The position numbers and the translations under genes are program-made. Below are positions 47,050 through 58,439 of a stretch of 64,000 bases of DNA, in pieces. This DNA is from Gerris lacustris (lineage: Eukaryota > Arthropoda > Insecta > Hemiptera > Gerridae): positions 29,947,101 to 30,011,100 of the forward strand of contig OX578281.1 of assembly GCA_951217055.1 (NCBI GenBank). The letters run 5' to 3'. The notes below the pieces were generated by a model that was not told where the DNA came from, ran no database searches, and saw only the letters and a program-made list of their open reading frames with translations. Position 1 is the first letter of the stretch, and every line of letters starts with the position of its first letter.

Positions 47050-48240
47050 ATACATACGAGTACTTCTTAAATGTTTGCACAAAACAATACTTCGTCACTA
47101 GTGCTGGAATTAAAATTTTCTTGAATAAGAATACATATAAGAACCTTCAGGCGTCTACATTTTAAATTAACTAAATCAAAATAAATTCAAAAATAGTAAA
47201 GTTTATAAGCTAGGAATGAAAATTGCCTAGTTTTTTAAAGTTAAAGTTCGGACTGCAATGAATGCCTTAGTCAGTGACCTAAGTTAAAAATTGAATTAAA
47301 ATAATTAAGCAATTAAAAAACAAAACACCATACCGACAGCCAATTTACTTCAGTTGTAAAATAAAATTGATAAGATTCTGAAATAAGGTAGCATCAAGAA
47401 TAAAAACAATGTTCTAACAACAAAAATGCCTTCGTTACGAAATAAACAGCAAATAACTCAAATAAATATGCAGAACTCACATAATTATGCAGAACTCAAA
47501 TAATTATGCATTTAGAAACATCACGTTCCAAAAGCAGGTATAATGTAGCATCAACTTTCTGAAAGCAAAGATAGCTCAGAAATAAGACACCTTAGACAAA
47601 TATATATGTTTAAGAAACACACTAACGTGTCACGACAGCCAAAAGTAAAAAATGTAAACTCTTATCGACATAAAACCGAACATTACAATCTACCAAAAAT
47701 AATCATGAGCCAAAATGCCTGAAAGAAGTAAACTCATCTAACAATACTTTTGAACGAGTAAGAATATTATATGAACAGTATAATATGTATAATATTCTGA
47801 CAGCTAAAATACGAGTATTGTATTTTAAAACCTAACTTAACAATCTACTGAAATAAAAAAAGCATTTTGGAACATAACAACGTTCCAACATTCAAAACGA
47901 CTAAGATAAACTCATTTAACAATTCTTTTGAATAAGAGTAAAATTCTTTTGAACAGAAGTAGGTATGTTAACTAATTTTTTTTTACAGTAAGAAAGAATT
48001 CTACATATAAAATATTTTTACGAATGACAGAGTATCCATGTTTAAACACCATTCAGCTATAAGCTCCAATTGAAAAGATACAAACAAAATTCTGACATTA
48101 ATGATTTCTTCTTTAGAATCTTATTTAATAAAATTACTGAAATAATAGGGAAATTAGAACATAATAACGTTATTCCATGATAAGGCGCCTGACATTATTA
48201 CTAAAAATATGGCGTAAAACTGTCCACAATAACTTAAATT
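47050..48240. repeat. Field of degenerate, irregular tandem repeats
   Basis: Phrases recur at irregular spacing: ACAATCTAC near 47687 and 47839; AAACTCAT-TAACAAT-CTTTTGAA near 47730 and 47910; GGAACATAACAACGTTCC near 47869 and AGAACATAATAACGTTATTC near 48156; GACAGC near 47335, 47634 and 47799. It reads like an old satellite-like array decayed by indels. Confidence 0.45.
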
Positions 48241-48546
48241 GTAGTTATTATCTTGAAATAAGCAAATCAAGTAGGACTTAGTATAGTAGTCGCTAGGAAG
48301 CGCCAACAAAGCTGGTTGCCACTATGAGCTTTAAGCATTAGTCGATAGATGGTATTAGTAGTCCCCTTCAAGACTTAATACTATATACGCCCTTTGAATC
48401 CTACTTTGAAAATAATCGTACCTTTTATAAATGTAATTGAACCTGTATAAGTGAATCTTATAGGAACTTCATTAAAATCCCTATTAAAGGAGTAATTAAG
48501 TTCACATTTAATCAGCTCTAAAATATTTTTTATCTAATATATTTTT

Positions 48547-48548
<2 letters not shown>

Positions 48549-48608
<60 letters not shown>

Positions 48609-48639
48609 ATATTTATATATATATATATATATATATATA
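48549..48639. repeat. (TA)n microsatellite
   Basis: About 90 bp of TA with two short interruptions. Confidence 0.95.
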
Positions 48640-49630
48640 ACACATATAATGATAAAAAAAGTAAAATTTATTTCTATTATTAGCTTATATTTAGAATGTC
48701 ACTTTTTTTATCATTCGTAGTAACATAAATCACTAAATGAAAAATTATTAATAATTCAATGCATCGAATCGTTGAGTATATATAATTGAAGTATTACTTA
48801 ATAGATTTCGAAATGTGTTACTAAACTATTGAACAATACAGTTATGTTCCAATTACAAGCTGTCCTCCATGTGTCTTTTACTATACTTATTTATTTAATC
48901 TTTTTAAGATAAATAAATAATATCCTTACAGACAAGATTCTAAAATATTTGGAATGGGTTTAAGGCTTTTTGTGTATGTCAATAGAGCTAAAAATAAAAT
49001 TTGAGACCTTTTATTTTTAAAAAAAAACAACAAAAAAACCTCCCGGTGAGAACAGGCCAGCCCCCCCCCCCCCCATATGAAAAAGTAAGACACATGTATG
49101 TGATATCATTGTTCTAATTTATCACTTACCGGCTAAGTTTTCGTATTACGCACTGGCTAATTTACATTATGATCCCACGAGTAAATGCTATGAATATACC
49201 AGAAATGCAGAGATGTTAGAAATATATTTTTTTCCGTGGTAGGCTGTGAAATAGTAAACTTTAGAGCCTAAAAACATAGCTAAAATCCATTTTTTCATTA
49301 CGTGGACTTAAAAATCCTTTTCATTACTCCTAGCTGTAAAGAAAAGATCTTTTACGTCCTAGGAACTAAAAGATTTTATTTTCCGGCGGGTAGTTGTCAA
49401 AACTTCCGTTAGTACCGCTGCAGTCTATGTAGAAATGCTTCTAGTACGATTTAAATCCGCTAGATGTCAATGCGTTTTATTTATCTTTTCTTATAGTGTA
49501 ACCTCTTTTTAAGGTTTCTTTTTTTAAGTCTTAAGTATGTACTAATATTTGTTATTATTATATATTGATTAGTGATTAATATTTAATGTTTTTTCATTGT
49601 CTGCTACCTCGGAAAAAATAGCATATGCTA
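48640..49630. other. AT-rich spacer with C-tract
   Basis: C-run near 49061-49074. No gene seen. Confidence 0.35.
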
Positions 49631-49632
49631 CG

Positions 49633-49734
49633 CGGCTGTGAAGTGTTTTTTCTTAACCTTGGCAATATTTACTGTCTCGCTTCGCTCGACAGTAAATGTA
49701 ATTGCCGCGGTAAAGAAAAAACTCACTTCACAGC
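49633..49734. repeat. Foldback hairpin with GC loop
   Basis: Arms of about 43-47 bp (GGCTGTGAAGTG...TTTACTGTC and complement) around TCGCTTCGCTC. One arm contains GCCGCGGTAAAGAAAA. Small foldback element; no target duplication resolved. Confidence 0.82.
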
Positions 49735-50147
49735 CTAGCAACATAATATACTATTATCCAGTAGGAGAAAAAGTTATGATTTTGGATTAGTTTAGAGGGA
49801 CTAAAGTAAGTCTCTTCTTCCCTGAACTCAAAAAATAGGGGGAAAAGTAAAACCAGGGAGAAAAAGAAGGATTGCCAACTTAATTATTTTATAAATAGTA
49901 GAGAATAAATGGCTAATGTAGTGAAGTTGCTAAAATCAGGTTGGCGACACTGCTTTTTCGGCCTTATTTGTAATTTGCGCTTATTATTGTTTACCTGCAT
50001 CTAAATAACCTTCTATTTGAGTTTAATTGAAATTCTTATTTGTTTTTAATATTGAATCTCTTATATCTGCTATTACAAGTGCTAACAATTATTGTTATTT
50101 ATTAAAATTAAATCAATTTTATTTATTTATTATGTATTTTCTCCCTA

Positions 50148-50255
50148 CTGGGCGTTATTCCCTCGCCTCGGCTTCGCCTCGGGATTTAGGGACCGTGGTT
50201 CCTCTGGCTGCGCCTCAAGAACAAACTTATTGGCTTAGGGAATAATGGCTTACTT
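50148..50255. repeat. Nested hairpin element
   Basis: GCGTTATTCCCT at the left pairs with AGGGAATAATGGC at the right; inside, CCTCGCC-TCGGCTTCGCC-TCGGG forms another stem. Structure resembles small foldback elements with CTTCG loops. Confidence 0.6.
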
Positions 50256-50294
50256 AACTCCCCAGGTGCATAAACCTTATAATTGAAATTCGCA

Positions 50295-50405
50295 ATCAGC
50301 TTGTCGCCATTTCATATGCAACCCGGCTCAGTCTGGGAATTGAACCCAGATTGTGCCGTCATCCATCCAAATGGTGACCACGCTTGATGCAGCTTGAAAC
50401 ACAAA
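50295..50405 (-). mobile_element. tRNA-derived SINE head
   Basis: Minus strand: B box GGTTCAATTCC (50336-50346) flanked by CTGGG/CCCAG that pair as a T-arm; TGGTCACCATT (50373-50383) is A-box-like. The minus-strand body would continue below 50295. Confidence 0.5.
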
Positions 50406-51110
50406 ATCAATAAGAAAACGATAAACAAGATAAAAGTTACGCCCCCCCAAAAAAAAAACACCTAATAAAAAGTCGCGTGTAAAAGATTTTGAGATCATAG
50501 GTTTCCAACACTCCCCTGACTGAATAAGTTCTAGGTATAATCCATCCAGTACAAGTAAATGACGTTGTTTATATCTCTATTCGCTGTCCCTTACGAACTC
50601 AAACATTTTCTTTCCCAAATCACTCTACAGGTATAAATTTAAAAACATTTTGTGACTTAGCAAATACGCCGCACAAAGAGGTTCAACAGTTTACTGCTAT
50701 TTAATTTATATTTTCCCAATAGTCTATTTTAAGATCTTCTTTTTAAATAAAATGTTATGCAGTGTCCTATACAACTTTGTATCCTCGTGCTCACATATAT
50801 TCAAACTACAACAAATCAAATAATATATTTTAATTGAGTTCAAATTGAATTTAATCAATTATGTTGTGTACGTGTGTGGACAAACCGTATGATTACAATC
50901 TTCAAGCTTAATACTGAATTAAACTTGACCACACTATTTACAATATAAAATACTATAAATGAGAGTAAAAGAATACTTCAGTTTTGATGTTCTCTAATAG
51001 GCAGCGCTTGTTATAATTTAAAAAAAAAATAATTTGAATAGCTTTTTTATTAGCCTTGAGGGGGCAAAGAATGAAAAAAAAATCGGATTTTTTTATTTTT
51101 CCCTTTATTT
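50406..51110. other. AT-rich spacer, no gene seen
   Basis: No recognised feature. Confidence 0.35.
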
Positions 51111-51114
51111 TTTC

Positions 51115-51600
51115 ATTAAACTCTACCAATATACAGAATTTCAAGTTTCTAGGATTGTTGGAAGTACTTCAAAAGTATCTAGACAAAAATCCGTTTCTCA
51201 CATTATAAGGGAAGATTTTTGGTCTTGTTTCTGTAAATAGGGCTCTCTGTCGCCCTGTCTATTGGTCTATCAGTTGGCCTATAGCTATAGTGGGACCGAC
51301 AACAATCTGCCTTTCAAAAGTTTTGCGAACCACCATAATATATCTTAAAAACTAATTTGATGAAACTTAGAGGATATGGTATAACGAGTCTAATAATGGT
51401 TCCATTTAAATTTCAACCATCTTCACACATTGCTTTCTCTTCAGCATATGCACAATATTTCTTTTATCACCCATATCTCAAAAATGACTTATTCCGTTTT
51501 TGAAGAAAATTTAATGGTTTGTCGAAAGTAGCTCAAAAATGGTTCAATACTAATTTAAACCGTCTGCGCATTTTTGATATTGTATTAAAATAAATATGAT
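51115..51600 (+). repeat. Family B repeat, array member 1
   Basis: CTAGACAAAAATCCGTTTCT, AGGGAAGATTTTTGGTC, CTGTCGCCCTGTCTATTGG, a duplicated CTGTC/GACCGACA section, ATATCTTAAAAACTA, TTTCAACCATCTTCACACAT, ATTTAATGGTTTGTCGAAAG. No 5' hairpin. Confidence 0.75.
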
Positions 51601-51679
51601 TCCACTGAGGATCAAATTAGATCCATATCTCATGTGACTATATTCTCCTACATCACTCTCATCCAGCATTTTGTGATTT

Positions 51680-52085
51680 TTTCTTGCGAGTTTACCGTAG
51701 GTAACGAAAGTATGAGATCATTCTGAAGTACGATATTTATTTTCTCTTGAAATTCAAATGTTTCTAGACAGGAATCCGTTTCTGACATCAGGGAACATTT
51801 TTGGTCTCATCAGACCAAAAATGTATGTTGATCTGTCAGTCGGCCTGTTGTGGCACCGACAGACCATCTGTCGTTTAACATTTTTGCAAACCACCATATT
51901 ATCTTAAAAATAATATATACATATTATTTAAAAACTACTTTAAGGAAACATAGAGGATATGGTATAATGAGTCCACTGATGGTTGCGTATAAATTCCATC
52001 TTCACACATTGCTTTCTCTTCCGCAGGCGGACAACATGTTTTTAACACCTATATCTTCAAAACGACTTATCTATTTTTAAAAAAA
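51680..52085 (+). repeat. Family B repeat, array member 2
   Basis: TTTACCGTAGGTAACGAAAG hairpin remnant, TCTAGACAGGAATCCGTTTC, CAGGGAACATTTTTGGTCTC followed by its short inverted copy GAGACCAAAAATG-like sequence (51806-51823), CACCATATTATCTTAAAAA, CATCTTCACACATTGCTTTC. It shares the GGCACCGACAGACCATCTGTCGTTT section with member 1 rather than with the 32-kb copies (two members of one subfamily). Confidence 0.75.
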
Positions 52086-52374
52086 ATTGAACTTAGAAAT
52101 TATGAACTCTTTGTAGTGACATTTGAGACAACTTCGAATGAAAATGAAGACGAATCAAACCAACCGAAGTTAACGAATAAAAATTTACATAAAGCTTTCG
52201 ATTAGATAATTAAGGTTCGCCTAATTAGGAAAAATAGTCCAGGCAGAGAAAGGAAGGGGTAAGGTATATGAAAGATAATAGCATCTTATGAGTGTTACAC
52301 AGAGCTCAATTACTATTGTCTAATAATCTTGTTAAACATTGATAATATTGAACAGAAAATGTTCAATATTATAT

Positions 52375-52965
52375 TTTAACTTTCAAGCTAACCGAAGGTA
52401 AGGGAAGCATTGAGATCACCCTGAAGAGTCAAATTTTTTAATGCCTGCAATATCAACAATTCTTAGAAACAAAATCCGTTTCAGACATCAGGGAACTTTT
52501 TTGGTCTAGTGTCTTTCTGTCTGGATCGTTCAAAAATTATTGCGAGCTACTATGTCTTAAAAACTACTCGTCCTATTTTAATGAAATTTGGATAATCGGT
52601 CATGAATTAGCTTACTGTTGGACCCACAATAATTCTAATTTTTTGCTCCCATTCTTTTCTCACTGGCATGTGTAAAAACATATTTTTATTTACACATCTA
52701 TCTTTAAAAGTACTCATCCGATTTTAAAAATATTTGGATGGATTGTCAAAAGTAATCCACAGATGACACTATCTTAATTTCAACCCGTTTGTGTATATAT
52801 AATGTTGAATAAAAATAAGTGTCACTGCATGTGCGAATCAAATACGCATGTCCAGACAACATCACATTTAATCCCCATCTGGCCATTTACCTAAAATAGG
52901 ATGCGAAGAGACGATGTACCACACTAATTGACAAAACTCGCTAATAATGATCTCTATATGCATTA
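52375..52965 (+). repeat. Family B repeat, array member 3
   Basis: CTAACCGAAGGTAAGGGAAG hairpin, CAGACATCAGGGAACTTTTT, GTCTTTCTGTCTGGATCG, CTTAAAAACTACTCGTCC, ATGAAATTTGGATAATCGGT, second half with TATTTGGATGGATTGTC and the GCGAAGAGACGATGTACCAC end. Nearly full length. Confidence 0.8.
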
Positions 52966-53484
<519 letters not shown>

Positions 53485-53559
53485 GAAAGAGAGATCTGTA
53501 GAAGTGTTCTGTTCTGTTGAGTGGAACAAAGCTTCCAGGAGATTTCTTTGTTCCTTATT

Positions 53560-53840
53560 TTGGAGGCGTAGCTTTCTCCTACTTCCCCCTCCCCTTAACT
53601 CCTTTCCTTCGAAAATTCTTTTGTCCTCGATTGAACAGGAGAAAATTCCTCTGGTAATTATGTTTTTCTTGAAAATTTATAAAATTTACCTTTTTCAAAT
53701 CTTTCTTCCCCTCCGCCCCCAACTCCGCACCTTCTCTTTTACCTCTTTTTTGAGAAAAAAAACCCCTTCTTGTTGTTAAAAGTTAAAATGTTTTATGTTT
53801 CACATCGGAAGAGAGAATAAGGGGCAGGGGGGGGGGGAGA
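53560..53840. other. Pyrimidine-rich island
   Basis: C/T-rich plus strand (CCCCCTCCCCTTAACTCC and similar), ending in a G-rich tract (53822-53841). The 140-codon frame running through the TA repeat and this island is compositional. Confidence 0.4.
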
Positions 53841-54454
53841 TTTTATTAAAACGAATTCAATGAAGTGAAAAATGTAGTAAAGCACATCTTAACTTCCAAT
53901 TTGAAGCGCTTGTATTGACTCTACAAGAGAATTGAAACAGAGATGTTTATTTTAGCTTTTATCGCTTTTCGCCAATTTTCATAATGAATCATTGAATATA
54001 CTCAATCCTGCATTAATAATTATAATTTTTCCTAGTGGAAAATTCATAAGTTTTTTCGTATTTCGTCGAAGTAAATTAAACGAAAAGAACATTATAATTA
54101 TTAAACAATTTTATTCGATGATTTGCAGTTCTTTATTCCGTGAAATTTACTATTCTTTTGTTTTAGTTGTTAATTTAAAAATGATAATGTTTTAATATTT
54201 AAGATTGATCAATCAATAGGAGTCACTAGAAACTATAAATGAAAAATAGCGATGGACTAAATGACACAACCAATTTCAAATTTATCATTGTTTTAAGATT
54301 TTTTTTTTCGGATATTTTTGACACTTACATTTTTCACTTTTACTGAAAACACCTTATATACTGTGACTAGTCACAAGGCTGCATTATTACTTTCTTATAA
54401 GCTTAGTACATTAAGAGAGAAAAAGAGAGAATTTTAATGGCACAAAAATTTGAT

Positions 54455-54690
54455 TATGATGGATTTACACGTTTTAAAGTCTCCTAAGCTAAAAATGAAT
54501 TTAAAAAAATATATTTTTGTATGTCTGTAGTTTGTACAGTATAGGCGCGTGGAAGCTAAACTACTGGGGTTTTCCGATGAAATTTGGCATTCATTTTTAG
54601 AAAAATCATACTCCAAAACGATATCAATAAAATTAATTTACCTTGAAATTTTGGGGTGCTACCACCAATACTCTGAAAAACGTAAAAAAA
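54455..54690 (+). repeat. Family E repeat, copy 2
   Basis: TGATGGATTTACACGTTTTA, AAGTCTCCTAAGCTAAAA, GTATGTCTGTAGTTTG, GTGGAAGCTAAACTACTGGG, GATGAAATTTGGCATTC, GGGGTGCTACCACC. Matches 16765-17025. Confidence 0.75.
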
Positions 54691-55137
54691 ACAAATTAAA
54701 TACAAATAACAACACAAGACAATTACCCGGGAAAAAGTTTTGGATATTAATGAGTATATAAATTTGATTCAGCTGAAAATAGATATAAAAATTAAACAAT
54801 CACCAGTTCAAAAGTTTTCAAATATTTGATATAGGAGCTTCAATGGAGGTCACTAAAGGAGTAAATTCCCTTTTCTGGCACTTCTTTATATTGTTACTTA
54901 TAAAAGAAACAGAGGGGAGTAACAATCTGAAGAAGGTTTGCGGAAGGTTCTTTTGAGATTGTTAGTGTAGTATCCCTTTGTCCCAAAGTACATTGGACTA
55001 AACATCCCTTTGTCTTAATAGTTATTTAGGCAGAGTCATTTAAATTTAAAAAAAAAAAAAAACAGAGGAGTAACAATCTAATGAAGTATCCATTTTCTTT
55101 CTACATAAACTGAATGTTTTAAATTTTCTTTTAAAAA

Positions 55138-55212
55138 GCAGTTTACAACTGTCATAAGGATTGGCCATATGACGGCGAAATTAAGTTACAAAATAAAAAA
55201 GAATTGGAAGAG
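55138..55212 (+). other. Exon-like segment with consensus donor
   Basis: An open frame AVYNCHKDWPYDGEIKLQNK then KELEE ends exactly at GAG|GTGAGT, a consensus splice donor, and is preceded by a pyrimidine-rich tract and AG (55137-55138 or CAG at 55139-55141). The DWP-x-x-G-x-I run recalls the segment before the second nucleotide-binding domain of ABCC transporters, but the next residues do not match the usual FxNVxLRY. Gene identity not established. Confidence 0.2.
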
Positions 55213-55439
55213 GTGAGTCATTTAATGTAGGACATCAACTTGACAATCAGGTTTTTAAATATGGTTAGTTGCAAACTACATAGTTAAATTAGATATTATC
55301 GTAATAAATGAATGAATGCCTTTATTGGTTTATACAGTGACCTGTAACAGAGTTAAAGTTTTATCTATAAATGTTATACCCCATCAGCTTATGCTGAGGC
55401 AATTATTATAGTAATATCTAATTTAATTAATTTGCAAAT

Positions 55440-55810
55440 TCAATTGTATGGCTTTTGTGTGTTACATATTCGTCCATTGATTCTAACTAACGGAGGAATA
55501 ATAGGGGCGGTTTCAAAACCAAGATTGGTTTTAATTTCTATAGGCTTGCAATAACCGGCGAGGAAGAGAACAGCCGCAAATGTATGAGAGAGTTCGCAAG
55601 AGCGGTTTATCAGCCATACATTCCAGAAATAGTTATGTAATTCAATTTTTAAGTTTTTGGTAGTTTTCATACTACGGAAAGTTAAATTTTAATTTAAATC
55701 AAATTATAATTATTATTAACTACGGGAAACAGACAGTGAAAAATACACTCCTGTGCCGGGGTTTGAACCACGGGCCTCTATATTTCCAGTATGTAGTTCC
55801 ATACATTCAG
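55440..55810 (-). mobile_element. tRNA-derived SINE (candidate), minus strand
   Basis: Minus-strand B box GGTTCAAACCC (55760-55770) with CGTG/CCCCGGCAC flanks that form a T-arm-like hairpin (GGCCCGTGG.../CCCCGGCACAG). The sequence down to 55440 may be the body; it ends near AATTTGCAAATT without a clear tail. Confidence 0.42.
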
Positions 55811-56579
55811 AATTCAGAGAAGTAGTATCTCTTTTTTGTCTTTCGTTGCAGTTTATTTTTTAAACTTTTTGCATTTTCACGCATGGATATCAGAATGAAT
55901 GAAATGTCAGCATTAATCAAAATAATAGTTGAGCACTCTAAATATCCAAAGAATTTCCCAGGGATTCACTTAAATCGCAAAATAATTCGTAGAGTTGTCC
56001 TTTTAACAATCGTTCACCTATTAATGGATGCACCCAAACCATTTTTTAAAACTTTCTCAGCCGTACCACTCAAGCACATAAACCAACTTTTTCTGCGAAT
56101 TAATTTTATCCATGAGCAAGGCAAGTAGTGACTCACCGCCTCAGCAGGCGCATGAAGCGGTAGTTCAGCCGCTCGTTTGCACACCAGACATTAGTAGTAG
56201 TTAATCAGCTGGGTGAACGACGCCTCAGCATTTATTTATGTATAGAATAAAATATATAAGATTTTATGTTCTAAACAATACATAAAATATGGATATTTAT
56301 TATCCTTGTGGTTTGTGTATTTTAGATGGATATGTATTTAGAAGTAGAGAAGTTTTTATATTTACTCTCTAGAAATACAAGAATCGTTTTATTTGTATGC
56401 AAAGAATAATTATCATTAAGAAAGTTGATACATTAAAATACGAGTTTTAATTTCTCCTAGAAACACTCGAGAGTAACACAAACATACACAACAAAACATA
56501 ATTGTATCTAAGAGTAAAAAAATGAACGGAATGAAAAAATATATATATACATACAAACGATATGCATGTAATATATATA

Positions 56580-56657
<78 letters not shown>

Positions 56658-57360
56658 AAGTAAGGAAAATATTCATAAGATTTTTATATCCCTAAGGGAT
56701 GAGAGCGTGGAGCAAGTTGTTTTCTAAGATGCCCCGAGGAGAAGAAAGATATCAGTCCGTGGTTATAACAGGCGGGAGGGTCATCATCTCTAATGTCACC
56801 GCAGTCACTCCCTTCTACTGTCTAACGTCGTAAAAACCTTTAAAACAGTCTCCCGGAGTCCAAACCCTCTCACATTTATGATTCTAAACCATCTACAAGT
56901 ACAACATTAAAAAAAAGAAAGAAGATAACTCGAATAAACTCTAAAGAAAAAAAAAATATCTAGGTGAACTTTTCTTAGTAAGTATAAAGATGGTTTGAGA
57001 AAAACTATGGAAATAAACAATAAAAAATTGAAGTTTATCGAGTAATAAAAAGAACTAATGCATGAAGCATGAATACAAGATATCAACTATAAATAGAAAT
57101 AATTTTAAACAGTAGTCTAAGAAATCATTTATATACCTCAGGCTATATTAGTAAATTATTTGTATTATATTTATTTGCATATTACAACTGCAATTTTAAA
57201 ATTGGTATAAGTAATAATGCTGGACGTGGCATGGTAAATCTTGACATAAAAAACACTCCAGTGACAGAACTCACAATTAATGATATAGGTACAAATTGTA
57301 ATACAAGTTACCTATGTACATTTGCATCTATGCATGTATTCGTCCATTACGTTACTTTTG
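55811..57360. other. Spacer with (TA)n and an unrecognised frame
   Basis: Plus-strand frame 55883-56128 (81 codons, MDIRMNEMSALIKIIVEHSK...) has plausible composition but no recognised domain or splice context. (TA)n at 56576-56655. 56690-56880 is relatively GC-rich. Confidence 0.35.
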
Positions 57361-57601
57361 GCAATTGCTTTCGAGCTTACCAAAGGTAACGGAAGCTATG
57401 AAATCTTTCTGAAAAACGAAAATTTGCTATACCTCAGATTTCAAAAAGTAAAAAAAAAAAACAGAAATCCGTTTAAGACATCAGGGAACATTTTTGATCC
57501 TGAGTCTGTCTGCCTAAAACTACTCGTCCGATTTTAAAGAAATTCGGATAATAGGTCAAAATTATCACATTCTTGGTCGTGCAGACATACATTTATATAT
57601 T

Positions 57602-58177
57602 TTATCTACGATTGATACGAAATATACACATTATATCTTTGTTTAGATGCGTAGAAAGTGATTATTTACGTACTTGTATTCATTGCGCATGCGCGTCTCA
57701 TAGTTCTGAATAATTCCTCTTCTTTTCCGCACTAGTGCGGTAAAGAAAAGGAATTCTTCAGCTTTACGCACGATTAGTGAGTTTCTTTACATTTAACAAA
57801 ACGAATGTGGTGTTCTATTATTAAAGTAACTGTTTATATCGAGTTTTTAGTGAAAAACAATGAGTGAATCAAGTGACTTTGACGAAAATGTGGAGAATAA
57901 TAATCCTCCAGAAATAATTAATTCGGCAAAAAATACAACTAATGAATTAATGCCATCTTTATCAAGAGAGAGATACGAACTTACATACAGCAAGTTTATT
58001 TTTTTCTGTATTTATTATTTAAATCTAACAATCGTAGATAAAGTACGGTACGCAACTCGTGCGAAAACGGCATTTTGCATTGCTCGTGAGGTTTTACCAC
58101 CCTCGCTATCGCTCGGGTGCAAACTCCACACTCGCATGCAAAATGCTACTTTCCGCACTCGACGCGTAATGTACTAT
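57602..58177 (+). mobile_element. Family C element, copy 3, uninterrupted
   Basis: About 576 bp from TTATCTACGATTGATACG to GCGTAATGTACTATA. Contents in order: GCGCATGCGC; palindrome around CCGCACTAGTGCGG (57727-57740); leader; the short reading frame at 57860; a 3' imperfect inverted repeat of about 50-bp arms (58042 onward) whose loop carries CCCTCGCTATCGCTCGGG. There are no clear terminal inverted repeats and no long target duplication, unlike the MITEs in this window. Termini were defined from three copies and one exact-looking insertion into family B. Confidence 0.9.
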
Positions 58178-58219
58178 AAAAGTATTCGTATGGTTGATAA
58201 AAGTTGGATGGTTAATTGA
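57860..58219 (+). CDS. Short family C protein, recombinase-N-terminus-like
   Basis: ATG at 57860. The first ~53 residues (MSESSDFDENVENNNPPEII, NSAKNTTNELMPSLSRERYE, LTYSKF) are acidic then basic, with the SA...L.P..SR.RYELTY.KF pattern found at the N-terminal SAM-like domain of Crypton-type tyrosine recombinase proteins of animals. Beyond that the frame runs through the 3' inverted repeat and into family B, so the rest is probably not protein. None of the catalytic R..H-x-x-R..Y region is present. Frame is open here, broken by a 2-bp deletion at 15.5 kb, and shortened at 21.6 kb. Function unknown; possibly a remnant of the parent element's gene. Confidence 0.45.
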   Translation: MSESSDFDENVENNNPPEIINSAKNTTNELMPSLSRERYELTYSKFIFFCIYYLNLTIVDKVRYATRAKTAFCIAREVLPPSLSLGCKLHTRMQNATFRTRRVMYYKSIRMVDKSWMVN

Positions 58220-58439
58220 AAGTAGCCCACGGATAGGTAGAGGCCCTATATTATAATTTCAACCGTTTGCACTCTTTAAATTTTGCTAAAATGATACTTT
58301 TATTCATGTAAAAAATCTAAACAATTTTGACAGATGAAAAATAAAGGAGAGGAAAACAATAAGACAATTATAGTTTGCAAATGCATAACATCATTAAAGT
58401 TATAGGCGAGGAAGCTATATGCCACACTAATTGACAGAC

